The notes below the pieces were generated by a model, which worked only from the letters and a program-made list of their open reading frames with translations, did not search any database and was not told where the DNA came from. 64,000 nt of DNA from JBJXGV01 sp046160485. GTDB lineage: Bacteria; Orphanbacterota; Orphanbacteria; JBJXGV01. Positions 8,921-19,367 of the stretch are shown in pieces. Numbering within the stretch: the stretch's first letter is position 1; each line of letters begins with the position of its first letter. The position numbers and the translations under genes were made by a program. The stretch lies in contig JBJXGV010000028.1 in the NCBI GenBank assembly GCA_046160485.1, forward strand, positions 372,001-436,000. The letters are read 5' to 3'.

Positions 8921-9649
8921 CTACCGCCCGGCGGCAAGACGCGTGGCGAGGAAGGGTGGGAGCCCCGCCGCGATGATCTTTTCCTGCGCGCGTTCGATCG
9001 GATACTCGACGCGAACCAGCGAGAGGGTGCGTGAGTCCGTATCGTAAAGCGCGAACGCGGCGCGCGGATCGCGGTCGCGCGGCTGGCCGACGCCGCCCAC
9101 GTTAACGAGGTACCGGTTGCCGGGTTCGACGCGCACCGGAAAATCAATGAGTTGCGACGTGCCATCGGCCGGCGCCTCGACGGCGAGCGGCACGTGTGAA
9201 TGCCCGACGAAGCAGAGCGTCTCGCCGAACGACGACAGCTCGGCGCGCGCCGTGTCGAGCCCGACGATGTAGGTCCAATCCGCCGGAGAACGCGGCGCCG
9301 AGTGGACGAAGAGGAAGTCCGGCGGCTCGCGGTACGCGAACGGAAGCGACGAGACGTACGCGAGGTCCTCGGCGGAGAGCTGCGCGCGAGTCCACTCGAG
9401 CGCCGTGCGCGCGTACCCGTTGAAGTACTCGAGTTCGCCGGGGTGGGCCACCGCGGATTCGTGATTGCCGAGAAGAACACGCTCGGCCTTTTCGCGCACG
9501 CGCGCCAGACACGCGGAAGGGTCCGCGCCGTATCCGATCACGTCGCCCAAACACACCGCGCGATCCGCGCTCTTCATCTCATCCGAGGCGAGAACGGCTT
9601 CCAACGCTTCCAGATTTCCGTGGATGTCCGAAAAAATGGCGATTCTCAC
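8921..9649 (-). CDS. Calcineurin-like metallophosphoesterase (YfcE/MJ0936-like)
   Basis: 242 residues with the full metal-binding set: D-x-H in FSDIHGN (D8, H10), GDVIGYG (D36), GNHE (61-64), an HS pair near 116 and GHSH (149-152). These residues hold two metal ions that hydrolyse phosphodiesters or phosphomonoesters. The protein is somewhat longer than YfcE, and its substrate is unknown. No signal peptide, so cytoplasmic. Its ATG overlaps the end of nusB by four bases, which ties it to the riboflavin-nusB transcript. Confidence 0.9.
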   Translation of the reverse strand: MRIAIFSDIHGNLEALEAVLASDEMKSADRAVCLGDVIGYGADPSACLARVREKAERVLLGNHESAVAHPGELEYFNGYARTALEWTRAQLSAEDLAYVSSLPFAYREPPDFLFVHSAPRSPADWTYIVGLDTARAELSSFGETLCFVGHSHVPLAVEAPADGTSQLIDFPVRVEPGNRYLVNVGGVGQPRDRDPRAAFALYDTDSRTLSLVRVEYPIERAQEKIIAAGLPPFLATRLAAGR

Positions 9650-10050
9650 CCAGCCCCTCCCGCGGCCTTGTCCGGTACATGTGATTTCCAGATTTTGTCG
9701 AGCACGCCGTTGACGAACGAGCCCGATTTCTCGGTGGAGAATTTCTTCGCGATCTCGACGGCCTCGTCGATCGCCACTTTCGGAGGCGTTTCGGGAAGAA
9801 AGAGCAGCTCTGCGACGCCGATCCGCAGGACGAGTTTATCGATGAGCGCGAGCCGTTCGATGCTCCAGTGCTCGACTGTTTTCGCGAGGATGGCGTCGAT
9901 CTCGTCGCGCCGGCTCATCACCGCGCCGACGATCGTCTGCGCCAGCGGAGCGATCAGAGTTTCGCTCACGGGCACCCATGCGTCCCCCGTCAGCTCGAGA
10001 CGATAGAGTTCCTTGAGTGCTTTCTCGCGCGCCTCACGCCGCCGTCCCAT
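9646..10050 (-). CDS. nusB: Transcription antitermination factor NusB
   Basis: 134 residues starting MGRRREAREKALKELYRLE, the conserved arginine-rich first helix that binds boxA RNA with NusE (S10). The C-terminal half shows VAIDEAVEIAKKFSTEKS and FVNGVLDKI, the family signature. NusB supports antitermination during rRNA transcription. The start lies three bases after ribH, the standard ribH-nusB order, and it ends by overlapping the phosphoesterase gene by four bases. Confidence 0.96.
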   Translation of the reverse strand: MGRRREAREKALKELYRLELTGDAWVPVSETLIAPLAQTIVGAVMSRRDEIDAILAKTVEHWSIERLALIDKLVLRIGVAELLFLPETPPKVAIDEAVEIAKKFSTEKSGSFVNGVLDKIWKSHVPDKAAGGAG

Positions 10051-10052
10051 CT

Positions 10053-10574
10053 CTAACCCTTCCCGACGGAGAGGTTCGCCATCTCGATCGCGGCGAGAGC
10101 CGCCTCCGCGCCTTTGTTTCCCGACGTCCCGCCCGCGCGTTCGAGCGCGTCGTCGCGATTGTTCGTCGTGAGGACTCCGAAAAGCGTCGGCACTCCGGTT
10201 TCGAGCCCGACGTTCATGATGCCGCGCGCCGTTTCCGCGCAGATGAACTCGAAGTGCGGCGTGCCGCCCCGAATCACCGCGCCGAGCGCGATGACCGCTT
10301 GAAAACGCCCGGTGCGCGCCGCGGCCCGTGCGCCGAACGGCAACTCGAACGCCCCCGGAACTTGGAAGACTTCGATTCGGTCTTCGGTGGCGCCGTGCCG
10401 CTTGAGCGTCTCGACGCATCCCTCGAGCAAACGCAAGACGACGTCGGCGTTCGTGCGCGCGGCGACGACCGCGAAACGCGAGTTCGCGCCGGCGAGTTCG
10501 CTCGGCGCCGAGACCGTCGCGCCCGCCCCCGCGCTTCTGGCCGGGTCGCGCCCATCGCGAAACTGCGCGCTCAT
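10053..10574 (-). CDS. ribH: 6,7-dimethyl-8-ribityllumazine synthase
   Basis: 173 residues. Condenses 5-amino-6-ribitylaminouracil with 3,4-dihydroxy-2-butanone 4-phosphate, the penultimate riboflavin step. Seen: VFQVPGAFELPFGAR, ALGAVIRGGTPHFEFIC with the catalytic histidine region, and GVLTTNNRDDALERAG. The first about 30 residues are a loose extension before FAVVAART. The ATG at 10574 overlaps the ribBA stop by four bases, consistent with coupled production of the two substrate pathways. Confidence 0.96.
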   Translation of the reverse strand: MSAQFRDGRDPARSAGAGATVSAPSELAGANSRFAVVAARTNADVVLRLLEGCVETLKRHGATEDRIEVFQVPGAFELPFGARAAARTGRFQAVIALGAVIRGGTPHFEFICAETARGIMNVGLETGVPTLFGVLTTNNRDDALERAGGTSGNKGAEAALAAIEMANLSVGKG

Positions 10575-11938
10575 CCGCGCCTCTTCGCCGGGCGCTTCCG
10601 CTCCGACGGCCGGCCGAGCTCGTCCTTCAAGAGGTAGTGGCCGAGCTTGTCGCGCTTCGTGGCGAGATAACGGTGGTTTTCGCGGCGCGCCGGGACTTCG
10701 ATCGGCACACGCTCGACGACCTCGAGACCGTGACCGTCGAGCCCCACGATCTTGCGCGGGTTGTTCGTGAGCAGGCGGATCTTCCGGACGCCGAGGTCGA
10801 CGAGAATCTGCGCGCCGATACCGTAGTCGCGCAAATCGGGCGGAAGGCCGAGCTGTTCGTTCGCCTCGACCGTGTCCGCGCCGCCATCCTGCAGCTTGTA
10901 CGCCTGCAGCTTGAGCGCGAGGCCGATCCCCCGCCCTTCCTGGCGCATGTAGAGGAAGACACCCTTCCCTTCGCGATCGATCGCCTCGAGCGCGCGATCC
11001 ATCTGCTCGCCGCAATCGCAGCGGAGCGATCCGAAGACGTCGCCCGTGAGGCACTGCGAGTGGACACGAACTAGTACCGGTTCCTTCGGGCTCCACTTGC
11101 CGCGCGAGAGCGCGACGTGATGCATCCCTTCGATCGCGTCCTCGTAGAGCGTGAGCGCGAACTCGCCGTGCCGCGTCGGCAACACGGTCTCGACGAGCCG
11201 GCGCACGAGCCGCTCGCGCCCGCGGCGATACGCGATGAGATCCTGAATCGTGATGAGCCGGAGTCCGAAACGTTTCGCGAACGCGCGGAGCGTCGGCACA
11301 CGGGCCATCTCGCCGTCCTCGTCCATGATTTCGCAGAGAACGCCGGCGGGAGCGAGTCCCGCAAGCCGCGCGAGATCGACCGCGGCCTCCGTGTGGCCGG
11401 CGCGGCGAAGCACGCCTTCCTCGGCCGCACGGAGCGGGAAGATATGCCCCGGGCGCGCGAGATCCTCGGGGCGCGTGCGCGGATCGATCGCCGCGCGAAT
11501 CGTCGCGGCGCGATCGTGCGCCGAGATCCCGGTCGTCGTGCCATTCACCGCGTCGATCGAAACCGTGAAAGGCGTTCCCATCTTCGCGGTGTTCCGCGTC
11601 ACCATCGGTCCGAGGTCGAGTTCGTCGAGACGCTTCGCCGACAGCGACAGGCAGATCAGTCCGCGGGCGTGCTTCGAGATGAAATTGATCGCCTCAGGGG
11701 TCACCTTCGCCGCGGCCATCACGAGGTCGCCCTCGTTCTCGCGGTCGGCGTCATCGATGACGATCACGATCTCCCCAGCGCGGATCGCGGCGATCGCGCT
11801 CTCGATCGAGTCGAAGGCTTCCGCGGCGGGCGGCGTTTTCACGCGCGCCGACTCCTGCGACGCGGCCTTCGGCTTCGCGCTCGCCTTCGCCTTCGTTTTC
11901 GGCTTCGCCGGCCGCTTCGCGGTCGCGCTCGACTTCAT
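10571..11938 (-). CDS. ribBA: Bifunctional DHBP synthase / GTP cyclohydrolase II with a lysine-rich N-terminal tail
   Basis: 455 residues. The N-terminal domain (about 43-245) is 3,4-dihydroxy-2-butanone 4-phosphate synthase, with DDADRENEGDLVMAA and HDRAATIRAA. The C-terminal domain (about 250-440) is GTP cyclohydrolase II, with the zinc site SQCLTGDVFGSLRCDCGEQM and the arginine loop RQEGRGIGLALKLQAY. The fusion supplies both branches of riboflavin synthesis. Unusual: the first about 40 residues are a Lys/Ala/Pro-rich basic tail (AKRPAKPKTKAKASAKPK) with no counterpart in typical RibBA. The 4-base overlaps with ribE upstream and ribH downstream indicate one operon. Confidence 0.96.
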   Translation of the reverse strand: MKSSATAKRPAKPKTKAKASAKPKAASQESARVKTPPAAEAFDSIESAIAAIRAGEIVIVIDDADRENEGDLVMAAAKVTPEAINFISKHARGLICLSLSAKRLDELDLGPMVTRNTAKMGTPFTVSIDAVNGTTTGISAHDRAATIRAAIDPRTRPEDLARPGHIFPLRAAEEGVLRRAGHTEAAVDLARLAGLAPAGVLCEIMDEDGEMARVPTLRAFAKRFGLRLITIQDLIAYRRGRERLVRRLVETVLPTRHGEFALTLYEDAIEGMHHVALSRGKWSPKEPVLVRVHSQCLTGDVFGSLRCDCGEQMDRALEAIDREGKGVFLYMRQEGRGIGLALKLQAYKLQDGGADTVEANEQLGLPPDLRDYGIGAQILVDLGVRKIRLLTNNPRKIVGLDGHGLEVVERVPIEVPARRENHRYLATKRDKLGHYLLKDELGRPSERKRPAKRRG

Positions 11939-12582
11939 CGGAGGCTCCCCTCGGGATAGACTCGCGCCGCGCCGGACCCCGGCATCGCGCGCGCGTGTTC
12001 GCCGAGAATTCGCGCGGCGTATTTGCCGATCAGGTCCGACTCGATATTGACCGTCGCCGCGGCGGCCAGAGCGCCCAGGTTCGTTTGCTCACGGGTAAAC
12101 GGAATCAGGTAGACGATGAAGTCCTGCTCACTAACGCCTGCCACGGTGAGACTTACGCCGTTGATCGCCACGGAGCCCTTCTCGACGAAATGCGAAGCGA
12201 TCGATGGCGGAAGCTCGACACGAAGGAGCCACTCGGCGCCGGAATCGCGGACCTCGGCGACCCGCGCGGTCGCGTCGATGTGGCCCGTGACGAAGTGGCC
12301 GCCGATACGATCGGAGGGCCGCAGCGAACGCTCGAGATTGACGGCGTCGCCGATCGCGAGCGAGCCGAGGTTCGTGCGCGCAAGCGTCTCTCGGATCGCC
12401 TGCAGGTCGAAGCTCTTCTCGGTGCGCGCGACGACCGTCAAACAGACGCCCGAGACACAGACGCTTTCGCCGAGCGCGAGTTCTCCCGAGAACCCGTCAG
12501 CATCGAACGTGAGGTTTGCGCCGCCCGGGATTTCGGTGTAGCGCGCAAGACGCCCCATCCGCTCGACGATTCCGGTGAACAT
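11935..12582 (-). CDS. ribE: Riboflavin synthase, alpha chain
   Basis: 215 residues with the two internally repeated lumazine-binding barrels. The first starts MFTGIVERMG and has SVCVSGVCLTVV; the second has GHFVTGHIDATARV and GSVAINGVSLTVAG. It dismutates two molecules of dimethylribityllumazine to riboflavin. It lies two bases after ribD and overlaps ribBA by four bases. Confidence 0.96.
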   Translation of the reverse strand: MFTGIVERMGRLARYTEIPGGANLTFDADGFSGELALGESVCVSGVCLTVVARTEKSFDLQAIRETLARTNLGSLAIGDAVNLERSLRPSDRIGGHFVTGHIDATARVAEVRDSGAEWLLRVELPPSIASHFVEKGSVAINGVSLTVAGVSEQDFIVYLIPFTREQTNLGALAAAATVNIESDLIGKYAARILGEHARAMPGSGAARVYPEGSLR

Positions 12583-12584
12583 GG

Positions 12585-13682
12585 CTAGAGCCTTCCTTCG
12601 ATCAGAAGATCGCCGCCGATGCGGCGGCAGGTGGTATCGCGGAGGTGGATCGCGCCGGCGAGCCGCGCGATCCCAAGATCGCCGACGAGGGGCTTTGCCC
12701 CCCCGAGAATGACCAGAGCATAAAAGAGAGCGACCCGATCCACAAGGCGATCCGCGAGGAAGGCCGTCGCGAGGCGGCCGCCCCCTTCGAGGAGGAGCGT
12801 GTTGAGGCCCACGCGGGCCAGGGCGCGGAGTGCGCGCCGAAGCGAGACGCCGCCGCGCGCCGCGCGCGGCACGGCGATGACGCGGGCTCCCGCGCGCTCG
12901 AGCCGCGTACGGCGCGCGCGCGGCGCATCGGGCGCCGCGAGAATCAACACGCCGCCGCCGCCCGCGCGCGCGCCAGCCAAGGCGCGCGCCGCCGGTGGCG
13001 TACGAAGCTCCGTGTCGAAGACGACGCGCACCGGGCGCCGCGCAGAGCCATCGCGCGCGGAGAGTCGCGGGTCATCGGCGAGTACCGTCCCGACTCCGAC
13101 CGCGATCGCGTCCGATTGCGCGCGCAGACTCTGAACGTGTCGGCGCGCCTCTGGCCCCGTGATCCACTTCGATTCGCCGGAGGAGGTTGCGATGCGGCCA
13201 TCGAGAGTGAGTGCAGCTTTCAGAGTCACGAGCGGCATCGACGTCGTGACGCGTTTGACGAAGCCGGCGTTGAGTTCGCGCGCAGCCGCTTCGCGGCAGC
13301 CGGCCGCAACGCTGACGCCACGGCGGCGCAGAAGCGCGAGCCCCTTCCCGTCGACGAGCGGGTTCGGGTCGCGCATCGCGGCGACGACGCGCGCGATTCC
13401 CGCAGCGCGAACCGCATCGGTGCACGGCGGCGTGCGCCCGGTGTGGCAGCACGGCTCGAGCGTGACGTAGAGCGTGGCGCCGCGCGCGCGCGAGCCGGCG
13501 GCCGCGAGCGCGACGACCTCCGCGTGGGGGCCGCCCGCGCGCGCGTGCCAACCGCGCCCGACGATTTCTCCACGCCGGACGACCACCGCGCCAACGACAG
13601 GATTCGGATGCGTCGCGCCGAGACCGCGCCGCGCGAGCGCAAGCGCCAGATCCATGAACCGTTCGTCGGATGTTCGCGCCAC
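12585..13682 (-). CDS. ribD: Riboflavin-specific deaminase/reductase
   Basis: 365 residues. The N-terminal cytidine-deaminase-like domain carries HAE (53-55) and the zinc cysteines in PCCHTGRTPPC (77-87). The C-terminal reductase domain (about 150-365) has VTLKAALTLDGRIAT and LLEGGGRLATAFL. It deaminates and then reduces the pyrimidine intermediate after GTP cyclohydrolase II. The GTG start at 13682 gives the usual length; an ATG at 13655 (MDLALALARRG) is a possible alternative. It lies 38 bases after gatB, leaving no room for an FMN riboswitch. Confidence 0.95.
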   Translation of the reverse strand: MARTSDERFMDLALALARRGLGATHPNPVVGAVVVRRGEIVGRGWHARAGGPHAEVVALAAAGSRARGATLYVTLEPCCHTGRTPPCTDAVRAAGIARVVAAMRDPNPLVDGKGLALLRRRGVSVAAGCREAAARELNAGFVKRVTTSMPLVTLKAALTLDGRIATSSGESKWITGPEARRHVQSLRAQSDAIAVGVGTVLADDPRLSARDGSARRPVRVVFDTELRTPPAARALAGARAGGGGVLILAAPDAPRARRTRLERAGARVIAVPRAARGGVSLRRALRALARVGLNTLLLEGGGRLATAFLADRLVDRVALFYALVILGGAKPLVGDLGIARLAGAIHLRDTTCRRIGGDLLIEGRL

Positions 13683-13720
13683 GTCGCGTCGCCCCTCGCT
13701 GCGTTGCCGGCCAGCAGTCG

Positions 13721-15216
<1,496 letters not shown>

Positions 15217-15220
<4 letters not shown>

Positions 15221-16707
15221 GATGCCGACTCCGGGAACGCCGGCGGCGTGACCGTGAATGCAAGCCGCGTCGCGAGCGCGTTCGTCGCCGCGAGGAGGCG
15301 CTCTTCGTCGAACGCGTTCGCGAGAATCTGGATGCCGATCGGCACGCCATCGCTCGAGAGCGCAGCCGGAATCGAGATACCCGGAAGCTCCGCGAGATTC
15401 GCCGGGAGCGTGTAGATGTCCGACAGGTACATCGCAAGCGGATCGTCCTTCTCGCCGAAGCGAAACGCCGGCGTCGGCGCCGTCGGGCCGAGGATGAGGT
15501 CGACGCTGTCGAACGCCTGCGCGAAATCGCGGCGCATCAAGCCGCGCACGGCCTGCGCCTTCGCGTAGTACGCGTCGTAGTAACCGGACGAGAGCGCGAA
15601 CGTTCCGAGGATGATGCGGCGCTTCACCTCGGAGCCGAAACCTTCGCGCCGCGTCGCGCGATACATTTCGCGCAGCCCGCGTTCGCCCCGCGCGCGGTGC
15701 CCGTAGCGAACGCCATCGAATCGCGCAAGGTTCGACGACGCCTCCGCGGTGGCGACGAGGTAGTACGTCGCGACGCCGTGCACGATGTGCGGAAGCGAGA
15801 TCTCGCTCACGGTGGCGCCCGCCTCGCGAGCAATGTCGAGCGCGCGTTCGACCGCGCGCGCGACCTCGTCGTCGAGACCCGGCACGAAGTACTCCTTCGG
15901 AATCCCGATGCGTATGCCGCGAAGTGCGTTCGCGCCGGTATCTCCCGCGAGTGCGTCGGCGTAGCGTCCCACGGGGCGATCGCCGCTCGTCGCGTCGCGC
16001 GCGTCGCGCCCGGCGACGATCTCGAGCAGAAGCGCGACATCCTCGACGGAGCGCGCGAACGGGCCGATCTGGTCGAGAGACGACGCGAAGGCGACGAGTC
16101 CGTAGCGCGACACGCGCCCGTAGCTCGGCTTCAGGCCCACCACGCCGCAAAACGACGCGGGTTGCCGCACCGAACCGCCCGTGTCCGAGCCGAGCGCAAG
16201 CGGGACGAGGCCCGCGGCGACCGCGGCCGCCGAGCCCCCGCTCGAGCCGCCCGGCACGCGCGCAAGATCCCACGGGTTCTTCGTCGGCCCGTAGCCCGAG
16301 TTCTCCGTCGACGAGCCCATCGCGAACTCGTCGAGATTCGTCTTGCCGACGATGATGAGCCCCGCGGCGGCGAGACGCTCGACGACCGTCGCGTCGTACG
16401 CGGGCCGATAGCCCTCGAGAATCTTCGATCCGCAGGTCGTGGGGAATGCGCGCGTGCAGATGTTGTCCTTCACGAGAATCGGCACACCGGCGAGCGGCGA
16501 CGGGGCGGCGCCCCCCGCGCGCAAACGATCCTGCTCGCGCGCCGCGCGAAGCGCATCCTCGCGCGGCGCGACAGCAAGGCACGAATGGAGCGCGCCGTCA
16601 TGCTTCGCGATTCGATCGAGCGACTGCGCGACGAGCGCTTCGGACGTGACGCGGCCCGCGCGCATATCGGCCGCCATCTCAACCGCGGTGCGATAGGCGC
16701 CGCTCAC
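15217..16707 (-). CDS. gatA: Asp-tRNA(Asn)/Glu-tRNA(Gln) amidotransferase subunit A
   Basis: 496 residues of the amidase-signature family. The catalytic Lys-Ser-Ser triad is visible: Lys in GVPILVKDNI, and the serines in VPGGSSGGSAAAVAAG and SDTGGSVRQPASFCG. It releases ammonia from glutamine for the GatB site. The GTG start overlaps the gatC stop by four bases. Confidence 0.97.
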
Positions 16708-17003
16708 GCCGATTCGTCCTCGCCGCCGATCACACGCGGCACACCGAAGAGCGCACCGCGCGCCCCCGGCGCGCCACCCAGCACATCTTGTGTCGAGAGC
16801 GACGGCGACGGCTCGTCCGCTCGCGGCGGCGTGGGCGACAGCGCGCTCCGCTCGACTGCGCCCGCCGCGGGGACCGCGTCGAGGCTGTGCACGTACGAAA
16901 TGATCCGGTCGAGTTGCGCCGGAAGCGCCGCGGCCTCTTCATCGGTCAGGTCGATGTGCGCAAGGCGCGCGACGCGCAGAACCTCTTCTCGGGTGATTCC
17001 CAA
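16704..17003 (-). CDS. gatC: Asp-tRNA(Asn)/Glu-tRNA(Gln) amidotransferase subunit C
   Basis: 99 residues starting with TTG, GAGGAG seven bases upstream. Shows the family helix VLRVARLAHIDLTDEE and the extended tail that wraps GatA (RADEPSPSL, ending near FGVPRVI). It stabilises the GatA-GatB complex. First gene of gatC-gatA-gatB; 58 bases separate it from pcrA upstream. Confidence 0.94.
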   Translation of the reverse strand: MGITREEVLRVARLAHIDLTDEEAAALPAQLDRIISYVHSLDAVPAAGAVERSALSPTPPRADEPSPSLSTQDVLGGAPGARGALFGVPRVIGGEDESA

Positions 17004-17061
17004 CCGATGTCTCCTCTCGTGATTTCGGGCGCCGCGCTACCGGAGGGCAGGACGGGAGCGA

Positions 17062-19332
17062 CTAGCCTATGCGAACGAGCGACGCGTTCGCAACGACGAG
17101 CTTTCGCGTTCCCGCGTGGCCGAACTGAACGACGATCTTCTGCGAGGTCCCCTTGCCGGAACTCTCGAGGATGCGCCCCTCGCCGAAGAGCGGGTGGCGG
17201 ATGCGCTCGCCGATGCGCAACGGCGCCTCGCGCCCCGACTCGTCGACGACGGGCTCGGATTCGGCGCCCGCGCTCCACTCCGCGTCTCGCCACGCGTCGC
17301 GCTCGGCTGCGCCACCGCCGCGTCGCACCGGGCTCGGCGCTCCGGGGCCGGCGCCCCAACGCCGCGGCCGGCCGCCCCACCCGCGCGACGCGCCCCACTC
17401 ATCGTCGAGCAGCGGAACGCTGCGGTCCTCGCGGTGCTCGGCCGGAACCTCTTTCAGAAACGGCGACGGGGCCGCGGCGTTTCTCTCGCCGTATCGAAGT
17501 CGGCTCGACGCGCCCGTCAGGAAGATCCGATCTTTCGCGCGCGTAATACCGACGTAGAAAAGGCGGCGTTCTTCCTCGAGGCCATCGTCGTCCTCGGAAG
17601 AGAGCGGGTGCGGGAAGAGATCCTTCTCGAGGCCGGCGATGAACACGACGGGAAACTCGAGCCCCTTCGAGTTGTGCAGCGTCATGAGCGACACACGCGC
17701 GTCGCGTTCCTCGAACGAGTCGAGATCCGAGAGCAAAGAGACCTCGGCCAGATACGCGCCGAGCGAAGGATCGCCCGTGCGCGCCGCGAACTCCTCCATG
17801 CCCGACACGAGTTCCTGCGCGTTTTCCACGCGCGACTGCGACTCGATCCCGCCCTCCGCCGCGAGCGCCTCGAGAAAACCAGTCTCCTCGATCAGTGCGC
17901 GCGCGACTGACGAGGCCGTCTCTACGGAGAGCCGCACGCGAAGCCGCGCGAAGAGATTGCCGAGTTCGACGAGCGCGCGCGCGCCGTCACGCCGCATTCC
18001 GGGAATCTCTCCCGCCGCGGTGAGCGTCTCGCTGAGCAATTGCCCGCGGTCCGCGGCGATTCGCGCGAGCTTCTCGAGGCTCTTCTCGCCGACCGTACGC
18101 GACGGAAACGCGATGGCCCGGCGAAGCGCGATCTCGTCGCGCGGGTTGAGAAGCACGCGCAGATACGCGAGTAAGTCCTTCACTTCGCGCCGCTCGTAGA
18201 ATCGGATGCCGCCGACGATGATGTACGGGATGCCCGCGAGGCGCAGTCCCTCTTCGAGCGCGCGCGACTGCGCGTTCGTGCGATAGAGCACCGCGACGTC
18301 GCCGGGCCGCCGCCCGCGGCGCATGATCTCCGCGATTTCGCGCGCGATGAGCCGGCCTTCATCTGCTTCGGTAGGCGCGAACGCGACAACGACCGGATCG
18401 CCCGCCTCGCGCTCGGTCCAAAGCGTCTTCGGCCGCCGCGAACGGTTATTCGAGACAACCGCGTTCGCCACCGCGAGGATGCGCCCCGTCGAGCGGTAGT
18501 TGCGCTGCAGCCGCAAGAGCCGCGTCCCGGGAAACGCCTCTTCGAAGCCGAGGATGTTGCCGATCCGCGCGCCGCGCCAACGATAGATCGACTGATCCTC
18601 GTCGCCGACCGCGAAGACGTTCCACGGCGGCGCCACGAGCAGCTTGACGAGTTCGTGCTGCGCGCCGTTTGTATCTTGGTACTCGTCGATCAACACGTGC
18701 TCGTAGCGCTCGCGCCACTTCTCGCGAATGGCGGCGTCGGCGCGAAGAATGTGCACCGGGAGCAAAAGCAGGTCGTCGAAGTCGCACGCGCCGTTTGCGC
18801 GGAGCCGTTCGTCGTAGCGCGCGTGCGCGCGCCGAACGTATTGCCAGCGAAAGTCGCTCTCGGGCGCGCCGTCGCGCGCGGCCGAACCGTTCTTTTCGCG
18901 CGAGATCGCCGAGCGCAACGACGACGCCGTCCACGCTTCGGGCGGAATCGCCAACTCGCGAATCACCTCTTCGACGAGTTTTTTCTGATCGTCTTCGTCG
19001 TAGATCACGAAGTTTTGGCCGAGGCCGATCGCCTTGCCTTCGAGCCTTAGGAACCGCGCGCCGAACGAGTGAAACGTGCCGATCGAGAGCGGCCCGCGCG
19101 ACACACCGACGTTGTCGTGGATACGCTGCGACATCTCGCGCGCCGCCTTGTTGGTGAACGTGACGGCGAGAATCGACCGCGCGTCGACACCGCAATCCCG
19201 CGCGAGGTGCAGAAACCGGTAGGTGAGAACTCGCGTCTTGCCGCTGCCGGCGCCCGCGATGACGAGCAGCGGACCGGTGCCGTGCGACACCGCGGCGAAT
19301 TGTTCTTCGTTGAGGAGCTTCGACAGTTCCAT
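17062..19332 (-). CDS. pcrA: UvrD/PcrA-type superfamily 1 DNA helicase
   Basis: 756 residues. Q-motif (NEEQFAAV), Walker A AGAGSGKT (26-33), VTFTNKAAREM, motif II region LIDEYQDTN, DEDQSIYRWRGA, YRTNAQSRALEEGL, MTLHNSKGLEFPVVF and the motif VI-like YVGITRAKDRIFL. A linker is followed by the C-terminal Tudor-like domain typical of PcrA (GERIRHPLFGEGRILES ... IVVQFGHAGTRKL). Unwinds DNA 3' to 5' in repair and in clearing stalled complexes. No ribosome binding site precedes the ATG; a -35/-10 pair ends six bases before it, so the message may be leaderless. Confidence 0.96.
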   Translation of the reverse strand: MELSKLLNEEQFAAVSHGTGPLLVIAGAGSGKTRVLTYRFLHLARDCGVDARSILAVTFTNKAAREMSQRIHDNVGVSRGPLSIGTFHSFGARFLRLEGKAIGLGQNFVIYDEDDQKKLVEEVIRELAIPPEAWTASSLRSAISREKNGSAARDGAPESDFRWQYVRRAHARYDERLRANGACDFDDLLLLPVHILRADAAIREKWRERYEHVLIDEYQDTNGAQHELVKLLVAPPWNVFAVGDEDQSIYRWRGARIGNILGFEEAFPGTRLLRLQRNYRSTGRILAVANAVVSNNRSRRPKTLWTEREAGDPVVVAFAPTEADEGRLIAREIAEIMRRGRRPGDVAVLYRTNAQSRALEEGLRLAGIPYIIVGGIRFYERREVKDLLAYLRVLLNPRDEIALRRAIAFPSRTVGEKSLEKLARIAADRGQLLSETLTAAGEIPGMRRDGARALVELGNLFARLRVRLSVETASSVARALIEETGFLEALAAEGGIESQSRVENAQELVSGMEEFAARTGDPSLGAYLAEVSLLSDLDSFEERDARVSLMTLHNSKGLEFPVVFIAGLEKDLFPHPLSSEDDDGLEEERRLFYVGITRAKDRIFLTGASSRLRYGERNAAAPSPFLKEVPAEHREDRSVPLLDDEWGASRGWGGRPRRWGAGPGAPSPVRRGGGAAERDAWRDAEWSAGAESEPVVDESGREAPLRIGERIRHPLFGEGRILESSGKGTSQKIVVQFGHAGTRKLVVANASLVRIG

Positions 19333-19338
19333 GACGAT

Positions 19339-19367
19339 CTAATAACCGACGCGTGCTTTGAGGTCAA
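19339..19367 (-). promoter_or_regulatory. Putative promoter of pcrA overlapping the tamB stop codon
   Basis: On the minus strand TTGACC (19367-19362), a 17-base spacer and TATTAG (19344-19339). The last three bases of the -10 box are the TAG stop of tamB. The pcrA ATG lies six bases further on. The -10 lacks the final consensus T, so the call is moderate. Confidence 0.5.

Noticed and set aside
13683..13720. FMN riboswitch in front of the riboflavin genes
   Set aside because: Only 38 bases separate gatB from ribD, far too short for the RFN element.
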